DNA of 64,000 bases. Source: Ctena decussata. Its lineage: Eukaryota > Mollusca > Bivalvia > Lucinida > Lucinidae. A model generated the notes under the pieces. It did not search any database. It was not told the origin of the DNA and worked only from the letters and a program-made list of their open reading frames with translations. The DNA lies in contig OZ022503.1 in NCBI GenBank assembly GCA_963989385.1, positions 51,396,858 to 51,460,857 on the forward strand, read 5' to 3'. A program made the translations under genes and the position numbers. This document shows positions 34,593 through 46,100 of this stretch, piece after piece. The stretch's first letter is position 1. Each line of letters begins with the position of its first letter.

Positions 34593-35324
34593 CCAAACTA
34601 ACTTTTTGCAATATGCCATAAGCTGAACAGTTTGAATGTTAGTTTGATACATTTTCATTGTGATCTCCAAGTTTCAAATAAATCCGTAGAGAAATGTACC
34701 ATTTAGGAGAGTTTCACTATGTCGGCTGAGGTTTCTGTAGCGAAATGACTGAAACTGATGATTTTAAGGATTAATGAAAATTAATAATGATTTTGTTGCT
34801 ATTCTTTTATATCTATGGAAACATTTATCTTTTCATAGGAGCCTTAATACTTCTCTTAATAATAAAAACAAGAAAATGTGGTTGAATCTGTTATACATAA
34901 GCATTTATTGGCAATTTTCTATATATACCCCCTCAATTTGGTTAAAATCTTGGTATTTGGAGGCTGTTTAAGACATAAATGCAGTAAAACTGGTTTAATA
35001 GTCCAAATCTGCACACCAAAAGAAGTAGAGAAACAAGGTTGATACGAATTTAAGGTAAATGTTTGGTTAAAATTATATTTTTCCTCAAAAAATACTTATT
35101 TACATGCAAAAGTCTCCGAAAAGCGACGCTTTCTGTATTTCGCAGAATCGCATATATCATGCTTTTATGGGCTATTAAATGTTTCCAGGTGTTCCAGATG
35201 CTTTATCTGTAACCGCGTAATGTGAAATTGGACTAATGTGAAATAATTTACCATGTGAAATTGGACTAATGTGAAATAATTTACCATCAAAACTTATAGT
35301 ACAATAATACAGTAGCATTCCCCC

Positions 35325-35355
<31 letters not shown>

Positions 35356-35580
35356 ACCCCACCCCCTGGATTCTACGTGGAAAAAATGTTGTTTTCATTT
35401 TTGCTGATGATCCTAGGCCTAAAGCATCAAATCATCAATTACAACAACAATCTCACTATGGATAACACACAGAAGAATGTACTTTTAATGGTCAAAGGGA
35501 CACATATCTCTAGATATGCATCTAAAGTGAAACCGAAAGTAAGAAACAAGGCCAAGGTCAATCTGACTTAATGCGCTTTA
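34593..35580. repeat. B block, copy 3
   Basis: 988 bp, with the longest poly-C tract (about 35320-35341) followed by CA repeats. It joins A copy 3 by the same GCGCTTTAGGTTGC junction as B copy 2. Confidence 0.88.
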
Positions 35581-36009
35581 GGTTGCATTCCACCATTAAT
35601 TTTCCATAGACATCTGGTCATTTTATTACAAAACTGTACATACAAAGTTTTCCAAACCTGTCTTGCTTTAAAGTGTCATCCTAGCCTATCAATTTGAGAT
35701 GAAAACATCCACTGCCTTCCCATCTCAGTGAGCCGCTAAGCTAGGCTGAGTATGGCAACCACCGATTCGTACCAAAAAAAAAAGAGCATACTTTTTTCCT
35801 AGGGGATCAGTTACCAAAATCAACCCCATCTCCTTCTGGTAAAATATTTCTCAATTAAATATGCCTTTTTGTAACTATCATTTATACTGCAAGAAATCTA
35901 ACATGCATGATTGACAGATGACGTCATCTCTCGTACAATGTAAACATAATGCTCTCCCCGAAATAGGCGGGGCAAGTCCTCATGAATATTTAGTGGACTG
36001 TACCCTAAA
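35581..36009. repeat. A block, copy 3, array end
   Basis: 429 bp. It lacks the ACGACAATGT stretch near 35610 and part of the TTATTGGTCTTTTTTT region seen in copy 2. It ends at CTGTACCCTAAA, directly against a tRNA-like sequence. Confidence 0.85.
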
Positions 36010-36092
36010 GGCGCGCTACAATAGCTCATGTGATAGCGTTTGTCTCACGACTAGCAACATACCTCTGCCGCGCAGGTTCGAATCCGGGTCGA
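36010..36092 (+). mobile_element. tRNA-like SINE head
   Basis: ATAGCTCATGTGATAGCG (A-box-like, 36021) and GGTTCGAATCC (perfect B box, 36074-36084) lie at tRNA spacing, but no complete cloverleaf could be drawn. It starts on the base after the A block ends, so it may have been the neighbour of the original A unit. Confidence 0.45.
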
Positions 36093-36151
36093 TGCATTAG
36101 TGCTGGCAAGTATGAAAAGGTTGACTGTTCCATAAGGTATATAATAAACAA

Positions 36152-36312
36152 ATTATTTTAACAGTAACTTGATCTGGCGTACTGTACCACGTCGAGTGGA
36201 TGAGCTCATACCATCGGATCACCCTCGACGCAAGCGTCTCGGGTGATTCGATGATATGAGCTCATCCACTCGACGTGATACAGTACACCAGATCAAGTTA
36301 CTATTGTAATAA
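36152..36312. mobile_element. Foldback element, 61-bp arms
   Basis: Arms 36164-36224 and 36241-36301 match with about four mismatches by eye, starting GTAACTTGATCTGGCGTACT. The 16-base loop contains GACGCAAGCGTC, so pairing continues almost to the centre. The flanks remain partly complementary to 36152 and 36312. Confidence 0.82.
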
Positions 36313-37654
36313 TGTGTATATATTAGGTGAGTCTATTTGTCATTTAAGGGGTATCTGGTTTAGTTAAGTTTCCTTTAAAGAGTAGTACCAATGTTTCTTA
36401 TGCAAAAAGTGTTGACCCTGATCAGATGCCGCGTTGTACGGTATCTAGTCTGGATCTGCAGTTTGCCAATGTGCTTTTTAGGTACTAGGCACAAACGAGT
36501 TAATGATAAAGGGAAAAGTTTAAGAAAAATAATGATATAGAAATACTATAATGTGTAAGTTAATACGCCTTGGAGACTGAGTGAAACGATAAATGTAAGA
36601 AATTTGCAGGCAGAAACATGCATCATACCTTATTCGAAGAATTCGCTGCTGCTGAGATTAAACTCCACTAAGGAAAATAGAACATTGTAACATTTGTGAA
36701 TTGACATAGTCCTTGAAATAAAATAGTAATATGTAACGTATTTGAACTGATGATATGCGGAATTATTCGCAGCCAGACTATAGATAGTCACGTATGACAA
36801 TTCTGTCCATGTACTTTTATGCTATGTGCCGGTTAGATAGCTGAAATGTTAATACATTTTAATTCAGTCTTTTATTTAGTATCCCCAAATGTACAAAGTC
36901 TGCAATTTTGCGGACATACACACATCAAATTGACATCTAAAGCAACATCCTCACGAATTGCAGACATGTGGTCAAAAAAGTGATAATATCTGATAAATAT
37001 TTGAGGACACACGACAGCATAACAGATTAGAAACTTAAAAGATAAAATATCATGGTAAACATTGTTACAAGGTTCTTTTGCTCGTTCTTTCCATCGTTAA
37101 ATTTCTTTTACTACATGTGCTATGTGATATTGACAGGGTCTGGTAAAAGAGCTTGTGAGGCATATCTGTTTTATTTATCTGCTTTTCTTTGAAAAATTTT
37201 GAGGAAATAGTTCACTTGATGATACAAGCATAGCATTTTTTCTCCATTTGTTCATTAAAAACAAGTTGGCTTCGTTAAAAAAAATCTAAAGGATTAGGAA
37301 GGTGTGCTGTAAATTGTAACGCATAGGTGAAGCAGAATAAAAATTCAATATCATCTGTACGGGTAAATGGGGTTACTGCATGCACAAAGCTTTGTCTATA
37401 GGAGTACAGACAGATGCATACACAGGTAATCGGTGTAATGATTTTCAGATTAGATTGCTGTCTATCTTTCCTATGCAACAGCTCTATCTAGTCATATACA
37501 TAAAATGAGAACAGATTGCTTCAATCATTCATAAGCCATACAAAAGAACATCTTAATGCTATCAATTGTAAAATCTCGCACATCAGTTTTTCTCAAAATG
37601 TAGCGGTTTTGAATAAATAAATCAATCATCAACCTGTTGATGCTAGATCTAGCC
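36313..37654. other. No gene recognised
   Basis: AT-rich. GGATCTGCAGTTTGCCAATG near 36451 is reminiscent of the CAAACAGTGTAGATC family. No gene. Confidence 0.35.
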
Positions 37655-38100
37655 AATACTATCACTCTTTTGTACATTCAACTACTAGAGACTGGAATAG
37701 CTTATCCACAGAGACTAAACAATCCGATTCTGTTAATTCCTTCAAACATTTCCTCAGCAATGACAAACCATCAGTACCTAGCTTTTTTATATTGGTAGCA
37801 GACTAGCGCAGATTCTTCACACTTATATTCGAAATAACTGTAGCTCATTGAACCTTGATCTATTCCTCAAGAACATCACCGGGTCACCATAGTGTCGTTG
37901 TGGTAGTATTGAGAATGCGCAGCACTTCTTTTTTCACTGTAGATATTATGAAGTACAACGTAGAGAACTGATGACTGCAGTTTCTCCTTACTTGAACCCT
38001 TCTCTTCAACCATTATTGACCGGTGATTCAAATCTACTTCCGGTGATTCAAATCTACTTCGAGAAATAAACAAGGTTATATTTTTAAAAGTACATAAAGC
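37655..38100 (+). pseudogene. LINE ORF2 C-terminal remnant
   Basis: From 37660 the frame reads YHSFVHSTTRDWNSLS... to about 37790, then shifts by one and continues to about 38040. The second part contains the zinc-knuckle-like CRCGSIENAQHFFFHC (C-x-C ... H-x4-C) typical of the C-terminal end of some non-LTR retrotransposon polyproteins. An in-frame stop interrupts it just before the knuckle. A 20-base direct duplication (CCGGTGATTCAAATCTACTT at 38020 and 38040) breaks it again. The reverse transcriptase core is absent. The clade is not determined; it differs from the two other LINEs here. Confidence 0.75.
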
Positions 38101-38563
38101 AGTGAAATTATGAAAGTGGCCTCCACTGGAGCGAATATGCTTCAGTGTAGCCAAAACGTTTACGTACCACAATTAATAAAGTCCATTGAGGTCATGTGAG
38201 CAAAGGTTTGGATATTTACAGAATGAAACATGTCCCAAATCTATCACCGCTTTCTGTCTCGATCTTTATAGGAAACAAGCTCGAACTGATCCTGGGTGTT
38301 TCCACCATACCATCACCACTATCTTTTCACCTGACACGTCCAAATCGTTGACTGGGGTATCCCAACGCACTTTCAAGCGGGTCAGTTTCTTGAAACGCCC
38401 TAGTTTGTTGCCTCGTTCTAAACAAAAAAAAAAATATGCCCATGTTCTTTATGTTTAAACATCAATGTTCATCAGTCTTGAGTTTCAGTGCCACCTTAAA
38501 CAAACAACAACACTTGTTGACATTTTTTTTCTTCTATACATGTATTTATTTAAGAATTAAAAA

Positions 38564-38690
38564 TTGATTTTTCAGCGTTCATCGTGTGATGAAGCCAGTG
38601 GGCGGAGCCAAAATTCCATAACAAATTATTCTTGTTGAATTTTAGCGACGACCACTGGCTTCTTCACACGATGAACGCTGAAAAATCAAA
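38564..38690. mobile_element. Foldback element with 38-bp arms
   Basis: TTGATTTTTCAGCGTTCATC then GTGTGATGAAGCCAGTGG pairs with CCACTGGCTTCTTCACAC then GATGAACGCTGAAAAATCAA around a 50-base loop. One or two mismatches. The TGAAGCCAGT end recurs at 38937 and 39204, linking it with the tandem repeat that follows. Confidence 0.72.
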
Positions 38691-38718
38691 TTTTCATCCT
38701 TATATTTACACTTTATTT

Positions 38719-39252
38719 TTAGACCCTTTCTGTGTCGTTTTCGCGGTAATAAAGTGTAGGACATGCAAAATACGGGTCGAAGAAATTTCAGTAACGACGT
38801 ATTTGGCCAGTACGTTAAACAGCCGTCGCCACGACATGGCGTCAATCGAACGTTACATGGACCAATCAAGACGTTTGTTTATCTTAGACGTCGCTTGAGG
38901 ACAACGTCACATGATCAACTGTCGTTCGTCGGTGTATGAAGCCAGTTGCTCTATACGGTTCACACAAGGGAAGTCAGTGGCAAGTGTAAATATTTTTAGA
39001 CCTTCCCTGTGCTATTTTCGTGGTAATTTAATGTAGAATATTCAAAATATGCGTAGAAGAAAAGACAGAAAGGACGTATCCGGCTACTACGCTAAACTGG
39101 CGTCGCCATAACGTGGCGTCAATCGAACTTTACCTGGACTTTGTTTACATTAGACGTCGCTTGACGACAACGTCACATGACCAACTGTCGTTTATCGGTG
39201 TATGAAGCCAGTTGCTTTATACGGTTTGCATATGGGAAGTGAGTGGCAAGGC
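38719..39252. repeat. 277-bp tandem pair
   Basis: TTAGACCCTTTCTGTGTCGT at 38719 and TTAGACCTTCCCTGTGCTAT at 38996 begin two diverged copies. Both contain GGCGTCAATCGAACNTTAC, TTAGACGTCGCTTGA and GTATGAAGCCAGTTGCT in the same order. No coding frame is maintained. Confidence 0.7.
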
Positions 39253-39354
39253 ATGAAGAACCAAAGTGGACCTTGACTCAAATTAAGTCAGTCATCATTT
39301 GAAAAGGCTTTTTTGGGCCCGAGTCTGTAACGCTACCAACTAAGTTTTAAGATC

Positions 39355-39663
39355 ATCAGTCCTGTAGTCTTGAAGAAGAAAAAGTTTAAAGGTTTTTACT
39401 ATATATGGGCATGATAGTCATCTTGGTCATGTGACCAGGGTCATTTGACTAATTTTTGTTTCTATTTTCCATGGAATTTCCATATAGAAAATGCTTCAGC
39501 TGGCCCAGTGGCTTTTGATGACTGCATATTCTTATATTGTAATCTCATTAATCTGAAAAGCATAGGTCAAGGTTATAAGCCCTTTGCTTCTGGAGAAAAC
39601 ATAGCTTAAAGTTTGTTTTTACTATATACGGGCGTCATGCCCACAAATGGTATACATGTAATT
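39355..39663. repeat. Interspersed repeat X, copies 2 and 3 (left part)
   Basis: A complete word set at 39360-39470 (AAGAAGAAAAAGTTTAAAGG, ACTATATATGGGC, TTGGTCATGTGACCAGGGTC) is followed by a second copy from about 39590. That copy stops at GGGCGTCATGCCCACAAATGG and resumes at 43555 on the far side of the inserted element. Confidence 0.55.
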
Positions 39664-40299
39664 ACCCTTTAAGGTGGTGATTTAAGGTAAATGTAAAAAT
39701 CTGCATAAAACCATAAAAAGTAAGGTATCTCCCTGAAAGTTAGCAGACTTCTTATTTTTGTTGTTCTTTAGAGTTTAGAATACAAAATAGACGTACATGC
39801 TGCTTAAAAAGTGTTTTATAAGGAAAGATCAAAGGGTAGATTTCTGCACAATAATAAAAAAAAAATAACATCGTTATTGAAAATTTACGTAGTACTGAAG
39901 GTGCGTTATTGAATAATGAAGAGCGTCCTAGCAATTATTTATTCCAACTCTTTCTCAAATTGTAATGTAGACCAGATGAAAACGGTAGCTTTTTCTCAAG
40001 TGTTCAACCATGTACAAGGTAATGTACACTGGATGCATTTATTAAATATAGGGTAGGCAAGCATACCTATGTAACACCTACAGTATAAATAATACATTAC
40101 TTACATGATCACTGGTGTGTAGATGAAATTGTTCAACCTTGTTAAAATAGTCTCACCTGTCTCACCTGTGTGTTTTGACAAAAAAATTTGGACACAGACC
40201 GCATCTTTTTTCATCTGCTCAGCCTGATAATGTGTGAAAATGTTTGAAAAAATAATTGCTAGGAGCTCTCCATTATGCAACAAGGAACTCTCAGCACTA

Positions 40300-42651
40300 A
40301 GGAGACGCCCTCTCGCCGCTCAAATTCTCTTTGTTCTTAAATGACATTGAACTTGAACTTATGAACAGTGACTGTCCGTCGCTGCAGATTCAGGAAATAA
40401 ACTTGTTTCTGCTCATGTATGCAGACGACACTGTCCTTTTAGCGGAAACCCCCGAGAATCTCCAGCTGCTTCTTGACTCGTTGTATGACTACACAGCAAA
40501 ATGGGGGTTAAAGGTTGGTTTAAACTTTATTTCTTTCGTATACCAAACAAACATTCAATGGACATCATGACATAAATACAAAAATATTATACAAAAGGGA
40601 TCCAGAAGGAAGTCAAAAGACTTATTTGAATCTGTATCCCTCAATAATACAATAACACAGAATATACTACTATCTATCGTGTTTGTCAACTGCATTTTAT
40701 CTATTTTATCGTATTATCTTAGTGTCTTCTGTGTATATGTGCATACCCACATGTGGGGGCATCGAAAAATGTATTGATGCTCCCACATGTGTGGACACAC
40801 ATTTTGATTTTTGATATGCTAGATGAAAAAGAAAGAAGAAAAAGATAAAATGTTACCAGGGATTTACAAAGAGTCCAAATAGAGCTCCACGGGGAATGGA
40901 GTTCAGCATATCTCTTTGGCTTTGTATGCAGTAAGGAGTTTGAAGTATTCTATTCAGGTTGCCCTATACAAATATGTAGCTGTAAGAAGGTCACTGTTAT
41001 TTTCAACAATCTCAGGCAGGTTTTCAGACTAAAAGCATATGCCAATATATATTAGAAATGATGTGTCAGATATTTGACTCAAAATCGTTTGGATTTAATT
41101 ATGAAGTCATGCACCGCTAAGAATATTTTTTTATTATCAGAGTCTGTTAATTCGGAACTACCATGAAGAAGGATATCAAGTGCTGGGAGACAAATCAATG
41201 AGATGATGTTGAAAAGTTCAACTCGCAGATTCCTATATCGGTGGCAGTCTAGAAGAAAGTGTTTACTTTAAGGTTAATACATTAAAGACAAAAATTGTTG
41301 TATTCAGAAGCTCGTGGCATATGTATGAAACAGAAAAATGGTCATATAATAATGAAAATATCGAAGTGCTAAATACGTTTCGGTACCTTGGGCTATGTTT
41401 AAACTACAATGGAAAGTTCAATATTACACAAAAAACGCTGGCTGCGCAAGCGCAAAAAGCTATGTTTTGTTTAATGAAACAAATAAATAATCATCATTTC
41501 AATGTTGAAAACCAAACTTGATCTGTTTGATACATATGTTGGAAGCATCTTGAACTATGGTTGCGAGATTTGGCGTAATCATAAAGGACCAGACATTGAA
41601 CGCCTTCATTTAAATTTTCTGAAAAGGTTACTTGGTGTTAAAGATCTACCCATAATATGATGGTCTATCGAGAGTTAGCTAGATTCCCATGTCAAATAAA
41701 CAGATGCGTACGGTTAGTTAAATATTGGTTAAAGGTGCGCCTTAGTGAAAATTGTATTGTCCACTCAATCTATAACATGTTAGCATTAGAATGTGAATCG
41801 TTACCACAAAATAAATACAACTGGCTTAGAGCTATTAAAACTACATTGCAAAGTGTAGGTATGACTAATATATGGTTGTCACCAAATACTGTAAATGCTC
41901 AATTACTGCTTACTCAGATTAAACAAAGATTGCAAGATGCTTTCTTGCAGAATCTCGACTCAACTCTTGAACAGTCATCTAAATGTTTTTTATACAGAAA
42001 TATTGTCTCAGATAACAGGTTTATACAGTTCTATTTACATAAGGCTATACATGATCGCTTTAAAATCATATTAGCCAAATACAGAATGTCATCTCATCAA
42101 CTGGCGGTTGAAGTTGGGCGATATAATAATATCGAAAGAAACGAAAGAAAATGTAGATTATGCACAGTTGGTGAAGTAGAGGATGAATATCACTTCATTC
42201 TTGTCTGTCCAAAATTCAATGACCTCCAAAAGACATATATAAGAAGGTATTACTACCGGAGACCTAGCGTATATAAATTAACTGAGCTGTTTCAATCGCA
42301 TAATCTGAAAAGTCTGTGCAATTTGGCAAAATATCTTATTCAATCAACACAGTTACGGGACCAGTTGATCTAATACTACATAACACTCTAGCTATTCGAA
42401 GAACTGGACTCCAGTATAGGGGTATTTTACAAGCGCATGTATAGCTGCATGTACTTGTCAAAAACCCTAAATACTGAACACTTATTGATTGAATGGTTAT
42501 TTATTGAGAAAGTTCGATGAATTTATGTTTTGAATATATGTTTTGTTTTGACCGAATGCCATATAGTATATATTATAGTTGTATGTTGTACAAATTGTAT
42601 GTACTCTCCTATAAGTTGTATGGCTTTTGGAATAATAAAGTAAAGTAAGTA
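40300..42651 (+). pseudogene. LINE ORF2 remnant (YADD reverse transcriptase), interrupted
   Basis: It starts inside the reverse transcriptase at the LSPLKFSLFLNDIE segment; the catalytic YADD is at 40418-40429. After GLKV (about 40516) the reading is interrupted by a 750-bp antisense insert and resumes at about 41276 with NTLKTKIVVFRS. It then shifts frame near 41515 and again near 41650. The last 238 codons (41657-42373) form the C-terminal domain with a CRLC...H...C zinc knuckle at 42152-42215 and end at TAA. The 3' untranslated part ends with AATAAAGTAAAGTAAGTA near 42636-42651, like a LINE tail. It is 5'-truncated and inactive. The tail style suggests a CR1/L2-type element, unproven. Confidence 0.88.
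40517..41266 (-). mobile_element. Antisense LINE 3' fragment nested in the LINE
   Basis: Read on the minus strand it ends with ACGAAAGAAATAAAGTTTAAACC, a LINE-like 3' end, and contains a CCACACATGTGGGAGCATCA hairpin (40743-40797). It is flanked by TTAAAGGTT (40508-40516) and TTTAAGGTT (41267-41275), a nine-base target duplication with one mismatch. Removing it reconnects the host LINE reading from K-V to N-T. Its far end (41060-41260) has no frame I can assign. Confidence 0.72.
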
Positions 42652-42741
42652 TATTTTCAAAAACAATATTATTTTTTCAGATTATTGCGCACAAAATTAC
42701 CCTTTGATCTTTCCTTATAAAAACACTTTTTAACATTAACA

Positions 42742-43038
42742 AATTAAAATCTTAAAAAGTTCCTTCAAGAGCAGAGAATACATACAGAAGTAGGAACATG
42801 GGCCAGACTACGTAGTTTCGGCTAATAAAGCCTCGTCAGTGACCCTGACAATATCTGGTGATGAAACCAGAAAAAAGCATACTGTAATTTCTTAATTTTA
42901 ATTGGACAGCCGATTCAAAGACTGATTAGTTTCAAAAGGGTCCAAATAATATAAAAGACGATGATCTAGAATAATAGTCTAAATCGATCTCAAATTTTAG
43001 ATTTCTCAGAATCTATCCTCTGATCTCAAAGGATGTAA
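42742..43038. repeat. Direct duplication, copy 1
   Basis: 297 bp from AAATTAAAATCTTAAAAAG to CTCAAAGGATGTA. It is identical by eye to 43123-43419. The 84 bp between the copies are CG-richer and include a GGGGAGACGTTTTACGGCCG stretch found antisense near 5401-5425. Confidence 0.85.
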
Positions 43039-43122
43039 ATAAAATATAATCTGCACTATGGATGATGTACGGGGAGACGTTTTACGGCCGCCACACGGCA
43101 CAACACCAGCTGCAGTGAGGTA

Positions 43123-43419
43123 AAATTAAAATCTTAAAAAGTTCCTTCAAGAGCAGAGAATACATACAGAAGTAGGAACATGGGCCAGACTACGTAGTTT
43201 CGGCTAATAAAGCCTCGTCAGTGACCCTGACAATATCTGGTGATGAAACCAGAAAAAAGCATACTGTAATTTCTTAATTTTAATTGGACAGCCGATTCAA
43301 AGACTGATTAGTTTCAAAAGGGTCCAAATAATATAAAAGACGATGATCTAGAATAATAGTCTAAATCGATCTCAAATTTTAGATTTCTCAGAATCTATCC
43401 TCTGATCTCAAAGGATGTA
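43123..43419. repeat. Direct duplication, copy 2 (381-bp period)
   Basis: The second copy of the 297-bp segment. The absence of visible differences makes the duplication recent compared with the decayed elements around it. An assembly artefact is the main alternative. Confidence 0.85.
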
Positions 43420-43554
43420 TTTTGTGAGTCTGAATTGTGAGAAACAACATAAAGAAAGCATATGCTAAGTTTCGGAAAGATCAGTGGTATTTAAAGTGTT
43501 TTGTGCAGATTTTTGTCTTTGCCCCAAATCAGTAATTATCACCACCTTAAAGGT

Positions 43555-44020
43555 CTTGGTCCAGGGACCAAAACCATTTGATTAATGAATTTTCATTTTC
43601 AAGCCCCGTGCAGCCTCCATACGGAATATGTGTTCAGAGGGCTATGTGCCTTTAGAAATATTAGTGCCGTTGAACAAAGGGTAAAGAATAACCTTGACCT
43701 CCGGCAGCATAACGTTTTCATCTGCTTATTTTGTTTACCATAAATACCAAGTGTTACATCTTAGACCTACATAGTTTCTGAAAATCCACTATTTGTGCAA
43801 TTTCCATATAAAAGCATAGGGAACCAAAGTTGACCTTGCAATAATGCGGTCAAGGTCAATGCCAGGTCATCATACGCAAAAACTTTGTAGTGCTTGAGCA
43901 TCCAATGCTGCATACAAAGTTTTAAGGTTATTGGCGTTTTGGTTCTGGCGTAGAAATTTTAAAGGGGTTTCTAATGTTTATGAGGATTGCGGCCATCTTG
44001 GCCATCTAAACAAACTTTCA
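43555..44020. repeat. Interspersed repeat X, copy 3 (right part)
   Basis: It resumes with TCTTGGTCCAGGGACCAAAA, CCATTTGATTAATGAATTTT and proceeds to a further X-like word set near 43935-44010 (AATTTTAAAGGGGTTTCTAA, GGCCATCTTGGCCAT). With 39590-39663 it forms one interrupted copy. Confidence 0.5.
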
Positions 44021-45355
44021 TTCTCCCGACCAAGGCAGACTCCACACTCTCTCTCTCTCTTCCTGAATATATTTACCCTTGCACATTCTGATTGCAGATT
44101 TTTATGTAATGTTTAACGAAATAAAGTATCATATTATAATATAATAAAATGATCACTCTACTAAACCATTGTATTACATGCAGTTTATATATAATAACAT
44201 AATTATACATGTGCTCAATCATCAGTAAAAGTTTGAATATGGCCAATGATGTAAATGATGCCGATGCAACGCTGGCATTTAGTCGGAGGATTCGGTTTGA
44301 ATTCAAAAAAAAATAATAAAGTAGAAAAAATTAAAAAAAAAGAGAATATAAATAAAGAAAGAAAGAAAAAATAAATAAAATAGAGGAAGCCATACGTTTT
44401 TGTTAACGGATAATTAGCCGCACTCGGGGCACAAACAGTTTATTTTAGATATATGCTTATTTCAAATTGTCACCACAGGACACTAGCGGCGTTTTTGAAC
44501 TATGATAAGACGTCCTTGATCAAAGGATCCACTGAAGACAGCGAAGTTACTATTATACAACAGGAAACAAACATTTTTAATTCAGAAAATTAACATAGGA
44601 TACAGACTAAGACACTTTTTATTAGAGTATCTATGATAAAAAGTATTTTGTGAATGCAAGATCTAACAAGTTAAGGTCAGTTCAATGGTAACAATAATTC
44701 AATGATAAAATTGAATTTCGCGCAGTGTAAGCTTTTAGCTATATCCTAAAACAAGTAAATGTTTTCTAAAATATTGATTTTAAAACAGTTTAATTGAGCT
44801 AAGCCAACAGTACTTTTTGAAAGTTACATGAATATCAAAATCTTGCACTAAGAAATATAAAAGAAAAATATATTATAATATATGCATCTGAGTCATACAT
44901 CAACGATTCGCTGCCATTTATTCAGTCATCCATTCATTTAACGGTTTGTTTGTTTGTCCGTTCGTTCATTCGTTGTATTTTCCGTTTCCCTTTTTACACG
45001 CCACATCATCTAGACTTTTATACATTTGCGCGCTATGAACATGTGTGATAGAAAGGGATTTTTGAAGCATCTTAGCACACAAATAAATCATGAAATTCAA
45101 TTTCATTAAAGAAAATGTTAGCCTTACTTATTATCTGTCTAAAACATTAAAATTTTCTGTTTTAAATTATATTTTACACAACAATCATGCGCATTAGCTG
45201 TATAGTACAAACTGTATCTATCTTTCTGCCAACCATCCCCCAGGTGTCTTATCAGTGACGTCACGCTTTTATCTCCTATAGCATTCCCAAGCCCTGGAAT
45301 CAGTATGGTCAAGATATTACTAAGCTTGTAAATACCTGATTGTGTTCGGCGCCAA
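44021..45355. other. No gene recognised; A-rich tract
   Basis: CT repeats at 44050-44062 and an A-rich simple tract at 44303-44385. Otherwise unassigned AT-rich DNA. A (CAA)n stretch at 45357-45376 ends it. Confidence 0.4.
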
Positions 45356-45429
45356 AAACAACAACAACAACAACAAAAAACAGAAAATCGTGAAACCCTC
45401 TCCGACCAATCATGCAGACAAATCAAGCT

Positions 45430-45720
45430 TTACAATAATACAATACAAATCTTTATTGTCATCTCAGTCCATACAATGGCAACATGAGGAATACTGTGAT
45501 ACATGTTATAACGGAGGCATAAATGTGTATGATATATGAAAGTAACAAATAAGATTTCACTTTTGCAACGATAGTATTACCCTTCACGCTCGAATGCGGA
45601 CGGATCGATGGCGCCAGATCTCTAGAGAGTAACCCCACACTCTCCATGTCAGTCCTGTAATCGGGCTGACATGGAGCGCGTCAGCCCAAACCGCTACCTT
45701 AAATGAGCGGAGCCAACTAG
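45430..45720 (-). mobile_element. LINE 3' end, antisense
   Basis: Minus strand: CTCCATGTCAG ... CTGACATGGAG hairpin at 45639-45674, then GGACTGAGATGACAATAAAG and TTTGTATTGTATTATTGT at 45430-45470, a terminal short-repeat tail. It looks like the 3' untranslated region of a LINE; no coding part is present. Confidence 0.5.
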
Positions 45721-45811
45721 ATCCGTCCGACTCGAAAGTCAAGAATAAAGTAAATACTGATTTTAACTACGGCTAAGCCATGAATGTAAATGTCTACTAC
45801 TGAATAGATAA

Positions 45812-45902
45812 CCAGCAGGCACACAACGTTGACTCTACATTGAATCAACATTGACCTTTGCAACGTTGATTCAATGTTGCCCCAACGGTGTCCGATTGGG
45901 TA
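45812..45902. mobile_element. TTGATTCAACG palindromic element
   Basis: It opens CCAGCAGGCACACAACGTTG. Inside, ACATTGAATCAACATTGACC and GCAACGTTGATTCAATGTTG pair. The right end CCAACGGTGTCCGATTGGG is not a clean mirror of the left. Confidence 0.6.
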
Positions 45903-46017
45903 AACAGGTACTATTGTGTATGAAAGATTAAATACCACAATACACTTCGATGGTTTGCTCGCATTGATTACCCTTTAATTACCCTTAACATTGTGTCATG
46001 GAACTTTTTTAAGAAGA

Positions 46018-46100
46018 GCTGTGGCTTAATCAGTAAGACTGGTGTCTCTGTATGGCTAGGCACAGTAGCCGCCGACGTGGGTTTGAAAGCAAGCCTCCTT
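46018..46100 (+). mobile_element. tRNA-like SINE head
   Basis: GTGGCTTAATCAGTAAGAC (A-box-like) near 46030 and GTGGGTTTGAAAGC (B-box-like) near 46077. Poorly conserved. The tail is not identified. Confidence 0.35.

Larger units (their letters stand above)
39664..43554. mobile_element. ~3.9-kb element with ~130-bp imperfect inverted termini
   Basis: Left end CCCTTTAAGGTGGTGATTTA, right end ATTATCACCACCTTAAAGG. The complementarity continues inward through AAAATCTGCA(T/C)AAAAC, CTGAAAGTTAGC versus CCGAAACTTAGC, and TTGTTGTTCTTTAGA versus the far side, to about 39800 and 43420. The internal region is mostly occupied by a LINE. No transposase is recognised. Its own size before the LINE insertion would be about 1.5 kb, including the 381-bp duplication at its right side. 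Confidence 0.5.

Noticed and set aside
32382..35571. Repeated 65- and 61-codon frames in the B blocks as a small gene family
   Set aside because: The whole blocks, including clear non-coding and simple-sequence parts, are conserved to the same degree, so frame conservation follows from recent duplication.
41657..42373. 238-codon frame as a host gene
   Set aside because: Its zinc-knuckle C-terminal domain continues the LINE reading from 40300 after two frameshifts, so it is retrotransposon.
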